A stretch of 64,000 bases of DNA, from assembly GCF_014633365.1 (NCBI RefSeq), contig NC_068340.1:17215879-17279878 (forward strand). The letters run 5' to 3'. The stretch comes from Diospyros lotus (taxonomy: Eukaryota; Streptophyta; Magnoliopsida; Ericales; Ebenaceae). Made by a program: the position numbers and the translations under genes. Within the stretch, counting starts at the first letter, position 1, and the number at the start of each line of letters is the position of its first letter. A model generated the notes under the pieces. The model ran no database searches, was not told where the DNA came from, and saw only the letters and a program-made list of their open reading frames with translations. Of the stretch, positions 58,614 through 64,000 are shown piece after piece.

Positions 58614-59845
58614 TTACCACTATATCTCCTCTTATTGATTCACATTCCCCATGTTGTTTTCATCACTCAGACAATCATAGTACTATGCCTGAATTCACCA
58701 GCAACCACTATTCTTCTCGGAGCATATGTATCTTTCATGCTTGCATTGTTCCTCTACAATTCTTGGAGTTGCTGTAATAGTCTCATTGTGGCATGGTTTC
58801 TTAGATCCATCTTTGCATCTATTGCCTCAATGGTTTTTTTACATGAGTTCTACTTCATAGATTCGGGACACCTTGAAAAGGTGCTTCGCACAACCACACG
58901 ATGTTCATATATGTCATTTGTAGCAACAATTATGCACAATTGCCCGAGGTACTTGTTCGATCTATACATATTTTACTGAGTTTAATAGCATATATGAGGA
59001 ATTAAGAAGCTTTAAGCCACCCCTTCACTGCGAGTGTGGTAAATGTACAATATCTTATTTCCAAAAGTATGTTGATTCACGACTAAAAGATTACATGTTT
59101 CATTTTTTAAAAGGCCTTCATGAATCATATTTTGCAACTAGGTCACAAATCATTATGATGAAACCCGTTTCTAATCTAGATAAGGCATATAATTTGGTTT
59201 TAAGGGAAGTCTCATAGGGCTTTTCAAGTTCAAAGCCAACCATTTGTTGAACATTCAATTATGGCTACTACTATTTCAAAAATCAAGATGATACCTAAAA
59301 AATGATGTCTTGTGTTCTTATAGTGGAAAATCAAGATATAATAAAGAAAGTTGCTACAAGCTTATAGGGTTCCCACCCAACTTTAAGTTAACAAGGTCTA
59401 AAGGTAAATCTCAAAAGTTTGTTGCTACAAATGGGGTTTCACTTACTTTTTCTAAAGAGCAAGCAGAGGATACGTCTACTAGAACTTTTGTGCCACAATT
59501 GGGCTTAACAAAGCAACAAGTTCAAAAGTTAATGCTTCTTCTCAATGATCAAGGATCATAGTTTTCTAGCTCTTCATCCGTTAACCCTATGCAACCATCC
59601 AACACTCAATTGTCTTTTGTACTCAACCCTCTTACTATAGCAGGTATAATTCCTGTTGTTACCTCTATTAAAACCATTTCACATCATTCTCATCTATATT
59701 CTCATACATGGGTTGAAGATACAAGAGCATCCACTCATATATCATGTTCATTAGAATCTTTGAGCTCTTATTCTCCCACTAGAACACTCATATATCTTTG
59801 GTCATAGATACAAGGACAACTTATCAATGTATGGACAATAAAGTC
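58614..59845 (+). pseudogene. copia gag-protease pseudogene
   Basis: A different copia lineage from the element inserted upstream. In order, with frame changes and stops: a gag core phrase LIVAWFLRSIFASIASMV near 58780-58830, the conserved ELRSFKPPLHCECGKC block at 59000-59050 (CX1CX2C), a region ending near DKAYNLVLREVS (about 59170-59215), a CCHC-type zinc-knuckle phrase CYKLIGFPP at 59350-59376, and a protease start WVEDTRASTHISC near 59710-59750 (families have DTGA; here DTRA). Then homology stops. The upstream copia derivative inserted in its leader region. It cannot encode a product. Confidence 0.75.
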
Positions 59846-59849
59846 TTTA

Positions 59850-62377
59850 AAGATTTATTGGGGGTTGTAATGGAAGCATACATTGACGACATGATCGTGA
59901 AGAGCTGCTAAAATGAGCTACACACCGATAATCTTTCCCAAGTGTTCGTGGTCTTCTAAAAATATAATATGGGGATAAATCCTAGCAAATGCACCTTTGG
60001 AGTCCATTTAGGAAAATTCTTGGGATACATGATAACGCAGCAAGGGATAGAGGCCAACCTTGAAAAAGTTCAAGCCATCCGGGACATGTAGCCTCCTTCG
60101 TCTGTCAAAGAAGTGAAGCAATTAATAGGTCAATTGGTAATTCTTGGCTGATTCCTCTCCAAATCTGTCAAGAAAAGCTTACCTTGAAAGTCAAGCAAGA
60201 TTGTTACGGGGCAAACAGCGTAATTCAAAATTTTTGAAACTTATCCTGATCCCGACGATTGGATCAACGTGGAAATCAAATCATTCACATACAAATAAAA
60301 TAAATCTAACCTTTAGATTATCGAGTCGTTCGCGGATTCGAGCCGTCCAAGAGTCCGGCCTCTAACTCGTGATACACGGCACGCGTCTGTTGGCAAAGAG
60401 AACGAATAAGGGTGCTAACTCCTTCTTATTTTCACGGCTTGTGTATGGACGGAAAAAGAACGCTCTCATTTCGTATTGATGCCAAAAGAAACGGGGAAGA
60501 GTGAACGGCAATACGTTTTTTAACTCTTGAAAAACTACACCAAAAACTCTCTATCTTTTTTGGGCAACCCATAAAGGGATATTTATAGAGAAATATCTAA
60601 AGGTTTCTCAAACCCTAATGGATTGGGCTAGCCAATTAATTCTAATTCAATTAGAATCTTAAGTGGACTTATTCTAGTCCAACTAGAAATATAATTAAAT
60701 GGCCAAAATCCTTTTATAGGTTTAACTAAAATATTTTGGTCCAAATTTAATTCATGCCCAAATATAATATTTAATATTTAGCTCAAATCTAATTTGGTCC
60801 AAATATAATATTTAATATTTGGCCCAAATCTAATTTAGTCCAAATATTAACTTAAGCCCAAATATATTTTATTTCCTATTTGTCACTCCAACAAATAGGA
60901 AATTATTAAATTAGAAACTTCTTCCTAATTTAATCAATTGCCATTTTAGGAAACTCTTTCCATTATGACGACTTCTCGTCATATCGACATTATTACGTCT
61001 ATTTGTTCCTTTTCCGTGAGAACCTACGACGGCACAACTTCTTACCGAAGTGTCCCATTTAACCATACGTCCACTCTCCTGGTTTAAGCCAGTGATCGGG
61101 TCTATTGCATATGACTCATTAGGCTTCCGAATATGTTGGCAATGTGTTGGTACGAACACATAAGACAAGATTGGCCTCTAGTAAGGCATTATGCCTACCC
61201 AATTATTCAGAAGAATTCATAATCCGCAAATAACCTTTCACGAGCATGGTTACCGTGTAATACGATCATCTCGTCAATGTATCCTATGTGATCTCAAGTT
61301 GGCAATGTGTTGCTTGATTATGATCACATAAGTTTTTCTTCGGTCATTCGGATATCTTCACTTAATAAAAAGTGAATCAATAACTTCTTATTGATCTCTT
61401 TCACCATGGCCATGGATTTAAAGTGAATATCCACCGAAGGCACCTTAGATACATCATCCTCTATCAAGGGATAGATGAGTCCCATCTTGGCTATGCACCT
61501 ATCTCCATAAGCCTCACGATATACTTAACAATCGCCCGCGTGCAGCCTTTGTCTAGGCCCATCGAAACGATGTCAAAGCATACCGATCTTCTTATGAGAT
61601 GACCGTGATAACGTCAGGTCCAAGGATTAGTTACACCTACCTCGTATAAAAATTCCATCAACATATAACTAAAATGGATTTTCATGGCGAGTTATGTCCA
61701 GTGACACATTCTCTAACATTGGTTACCTATGTACTTGTCTAGACATCCCCATGCCTTTGGGTGTGAGACCCCCATTGCTATCACATAGCAAAAACATAGC
61801 ACATACAAGTCTTACCACAATTGTCAATGTCCATTCTTGACATTGCTACGACTTGGGACGTTTAATGATGTCTAGAAACTATGATGCATCATCTCACATC
61901 TTTATAGATTAATCACAGTATACATCATATGGACTTCTATCTAGTTTCATTTGGTTATTACAATAATAACAAGAAACTAATAGAATGACTTCTTGTGAAA
62001 TTGAATAACTCATTATTCAAATAATAAATATGATTACAATTGTCAGTGTACAACATGCCCAATCTGATTGGGTCTAGAGTACCTACACTAACATACCTTT
62101 CTTCCAAGTACTAAACAGTGGTAAGAACTTTTAATGAATGATGAATGGGAAAAAGCCTTTGAAGCTCTAAGGGAATATCTTAAGGAAATTCCTTTGTTGA
62201 CCCAACCAGATATTGGGGAGCCATTCTACTTATATCTGGGGGTTAGTCATGCTGCAGTCAGTGCAGTCCTATTGAAGAAAGTTGATCAAATAGACCACCT
62301 CCATTTACTATATCAACAAAGTTTTACAAGGGGTTGAGATGCGATATCCCTACACTAAAAAAGTGGCCCTTGCACTT
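59850..62377 (+). pseudogene. Ty3/gypsy RT-RNase H pseudogene, interrupted
   Basis: Begins with the reverse-transcriptase active-site region YIDDMIVK (59881-59904, the family's YXDD box) and continues NPSKCTFGVHLGKFLGYM with the IEANLEKVQAI phrase typical of gypsy RT. After the break at 60185-62093 it resumes in the RNase H region: EKAFEALREYL, then YLYLGVSHAAVSAVL near 62230-62270, then a GAEMRYP-type region that ends at KVALAL, where another LTR enters at 62378. Stops are present in each part. It begins in mid-RT right after copia protease sequence, so a deletion or recombination joint lies near 59850. Confidence 0.8.
60185..62093 (-). mobile_element. Solo LTR of copia element
   Basis: Starts TGAAAGTCAAGC and ends CTACACTAACA on the plus strand, flanked by perfect TACCT duplications (60180-60184 and 62094-62098). 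Joining the flanks restores a continuous RT/RNase H linker. In reverse complement it begins TGTTAGTGTAGG, related in form to the A1/A2 copia LTRs. Minus-strand TATA-like CTATAAATATC is at 60578-60588. Length 1909 bp, no coding content; the 85-codon minus-strand ORF near 60911 is not protein-like. Confidence 0.9.
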
Positions 62378-63544
62378 TGTAATACCCAGGAATGATTTGA
62401 GGATATAAACGGTATTTAGTGAAGGGTATAAATGGACTTTGTGGAAAAATAAGACTATAGGGTACACTAACGCAACTTTGGACGATCGAATTAGTCAGAG
62501 GGAGTACCCTAGACCCTAGATAGCCAAGGAAAATGATATAGTATTGACAAGTAATATGAGTTATGATTTTAGGCATCAAAAGAAGTTGGACCGGGAACGG
62601 CTCCCGGTACAGCTAAAAAGGAAATTGTGATTTAGGCTGAAATACCGAATTATCGTACGGGGCATCCGGGAAGTCAATGGAACCTCGAGGAAGTTCATAT
62701 TTGGCATATAGAGTAACCCTTCAGTAGTTTTTGGAAGAAACAAAAGGGTTTGTAACCAAAACGAAGATTAGGGCTTAAGTGCAGTTTTTCAAAATTGACA
62801 GAGGGAGATCGAAACGATATTTTTTTCGGAATTTTAAAGAGAATGTTTTAGGATATTTCAAAGGGTTATAAAGGTCTTTAAAGAGAAGTTCAGTTTTTGA
62901 GCCAGGGGCAAAATCGTAATTTTTGAGGTTGGGGTAAAAGTGTAATTTACCTAAAAATTAGGGGCATTAGCGTAATTAGTCCATTTTTTTGGGACTAAAA
63001 TGCAATTAAAAATTAGTCCGGGGACTATGTTGAATAAAGTGCAATTACCCAAAAGTTCGGGTCAAAGTGTAATTATTGAAACCTTTTTACTAGGGGCATT
63101 TGGAAAATTCAGGAAAAAGCCTCATAAATGACTTTAGTGATAAAGATGAAGTTTCATGATGATATTAGAGATAAGATGAAGCCTTATGATGACGTTAGAG
63201 ATAAGATGAAGGCTCATGATGACTTTAAGGATAAGATTTAATTGGATAAGATAAGATTTGGATAAGATTTGATTGGATAAGATAAGATTTGGATAAGATT
63301 TAATTGGATAAGATTTTGTTGGATATGATTTGAATAAGATTTGGATAACAATGATTATATAAAATCTTAGAAGATTTAGAATGATTGCAGAATATCTTAG
63401 AAGATTTGGTAATGATTATATAATATCTTTAAAGATTTACAATGATTGCAAAAGATATTAGAAGATTTTGAAATGATTGCAAAAGATATTAGAAGATTTG
63501 AAATGATTATAGAAAATCTTAGAAGATTTACAATGATTGCAGAA
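62378..63544 (+). mobile_element. Ty3/gypsy-type LTR, partial
   Basis: Starts TGTAATACCCAGG right after CACTT (62373-62377), inside the gypsy RNase H pseudogene. Phrases AAATGATATAGTATTGA, GGGAACGGCTCCCGGTACAGC and CGGGAAGTCAATGGAA match the 29687 and minus-strand 14025/21328 LTRs, so it belongs to the same broad family. It contains minisatellites (63130-63540) and is interrupted at 63545; the remainder is beyond the window. Confidence 0.75.
63130..63544 (+). repeat. Compound minisatellite
   Basis: Three array types follow one another: about 33-bp units with TGATGACGTTAGAGATAAGA (63150-63235), about 15-32-bp units with GGATAAGATAAGATTT (63236-63345), and about 35-bp units with AATGATTGCAAAAGATATTA (63348-63540). 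Confidence 0.88.
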
Positions 63545-64000
63545 TGTTAGAACAGTAGGTTCTATGGCACACACCAAGAGGGGGGGTGAATTGGATATTT
63601 TAAAAATCTTTGATAGAACTTTGAAATCCTTTAGATGGAAAATTCGATGCAAGTGAGGATTATTGAATTGCTTGAAATAATAAATGAAATAAAACCACAA
63701 GCACAAGAGAAGAATACAAAGGATTTATAGTGGTTCGGCTTAACCCAAGCCTAATCCACTACCTTAGCTCCTCACTAAGGATTTTTCAAACCATCCACTA
63801 AAACCTCCTACTTAAACCAAGTAGGTCTTCTAGTCCAAGACTAGGAATTACAACCTCTTGCTTATACAAGCAAGCCCTCTAGCACCTAGCTAGGAAAAGC
63901 AGCCACTTGCTTCAACGATCAAGTCTTCTAGCACAAAGCTAGGAAAAATTTAGAAATAGAGAAAATGAGAGAATCTAAGAGATGAATCTCTTAGTTACAA
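63545..64000 (-). repeat. copia LTR, cut by window end
   Basis: Starts TGTTAGAACAG on the plus strand. The reverse complement matches the 3' end of the LTR at 31893-34386 (GGATTAGGCTTGGGTTAAGC, AAGCCGAACCACTATA, CAATTCACCCCCCC). The left flanking pentamer is CAGAA (63540-63544); the other end is outside the window. Confidence 0.85.

Noticed and set aside
60213..62118. AAACAG on both sides taken as a target duplication for the insertion in the gypsy RT
   Set aside because: The ends would then not be TG...CA. TACCT at 60180-60184 and 62094-62098 with TG...CA termini restores the reading frame better and was accepted.
1..64000. A novel multi-gene system (defence island, biosynthetic cluster)
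   Set aside because: Apart from one LBD gene and one LBD pseudogene, every coding trace found is retrotransposon gag or pol. No set of linked host genes is present.

Overview
The window is nuclear DNA of a flowering plant, probably a eudicot, although the species cannot be named from the sequence. The evidence is plant-specific LOB-domain (LBD/AS2) genes, plant Ty1/copia and Ty3/gypsy retrotransposons primed from initiator tRNA-Met, Cassandra elements carrying a 5S rRNA-like segment, a hAT-type MITE and an AT-rich background. There is no bacterial, viral or organellar gene content. Only one apparently intact host gene is visible: a two-exon class I LBD gene on the minus strand (40268-41343, 213 aa, LBD1/LBD11-like). 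A second LBD copy (4962-5555) is a pseudogene with two in-frame stops. It lies between the two LTRs of a copia retrotransposon.

Most of the rest is nested LTR retrotransposons, and many can be bounded exactly by TG...CA ends and 5-bp target-site duplications (TSDs). (1) 1-12661 and 24599-24770: remains of a minus-strand Ty3/gypsy element (gag, primer site and LTR pieces, one LTR copy inverted). It is split by a copia element (472-10220, TSD GTTTT), which itself holds a solo LTR (5926-8635, TSD GATAG). (2) 12667-24598: a solo LTR (TSD TGCCT) split by a 9.8-kb element with 2.5-2.6-kb LTRs and no recognisable protein domains (14025-23818, TSD CATAT). (3) 24771-28556: AT-rich sequence with a foldback and degenerate repeats. 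(4) 28557-35623: a nest of copia LTR > gypsy-type LTR (TSD ATGTA/ACGTA) > another copia LTR > complete Cassandra (33678-34343, TSD CACCC), plus a 187-bp hAT-type MITE in the outer layer.

(5) 35624-43549: low-copy-looking DNA around the intact LBD gene. (6) 43550-51447: a gag-only gypsy derivative in minus orientation; its right LTR is split by a copia LTR (47281-51310, TSD GTATA), which is split in turn by another solo LTR (47489-49681). (7) 51448-54618: non-coding DNA with a copia LTR copy. (8) 54619-58608: a 4.0-kb copia derivative with 680-bp LTRs (TSD CTTTG) holding a gag start and a second complete Cassandra (56591-57236, TSD ATAAG). (9) 58614-64000: copia gag/protease debris joined to gypsy RT/RNase H debris, broken by a copia LTR (60185-62093, TSD TACCT), then a further gypsy-type LTR broken by a copia LTR that runs off the window.

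No gene pathway or operon is present. The biology is transposon layering: which element entered which, and decay by solo-LTR formation, stops and deletions. The least ordinary items are the repeated, hairpin-forming primer-binding-site copies at 21.2-21.33 kb, clustered TGTCGACA-like palindromes upstream of the TATA box in one copia LTR family, the intronless LBD pseudogene inside a copia element, and two Cassandra elements retaining the 5S-like promoter blocks. All calls come from reading the sequence by eye; no database search was run.
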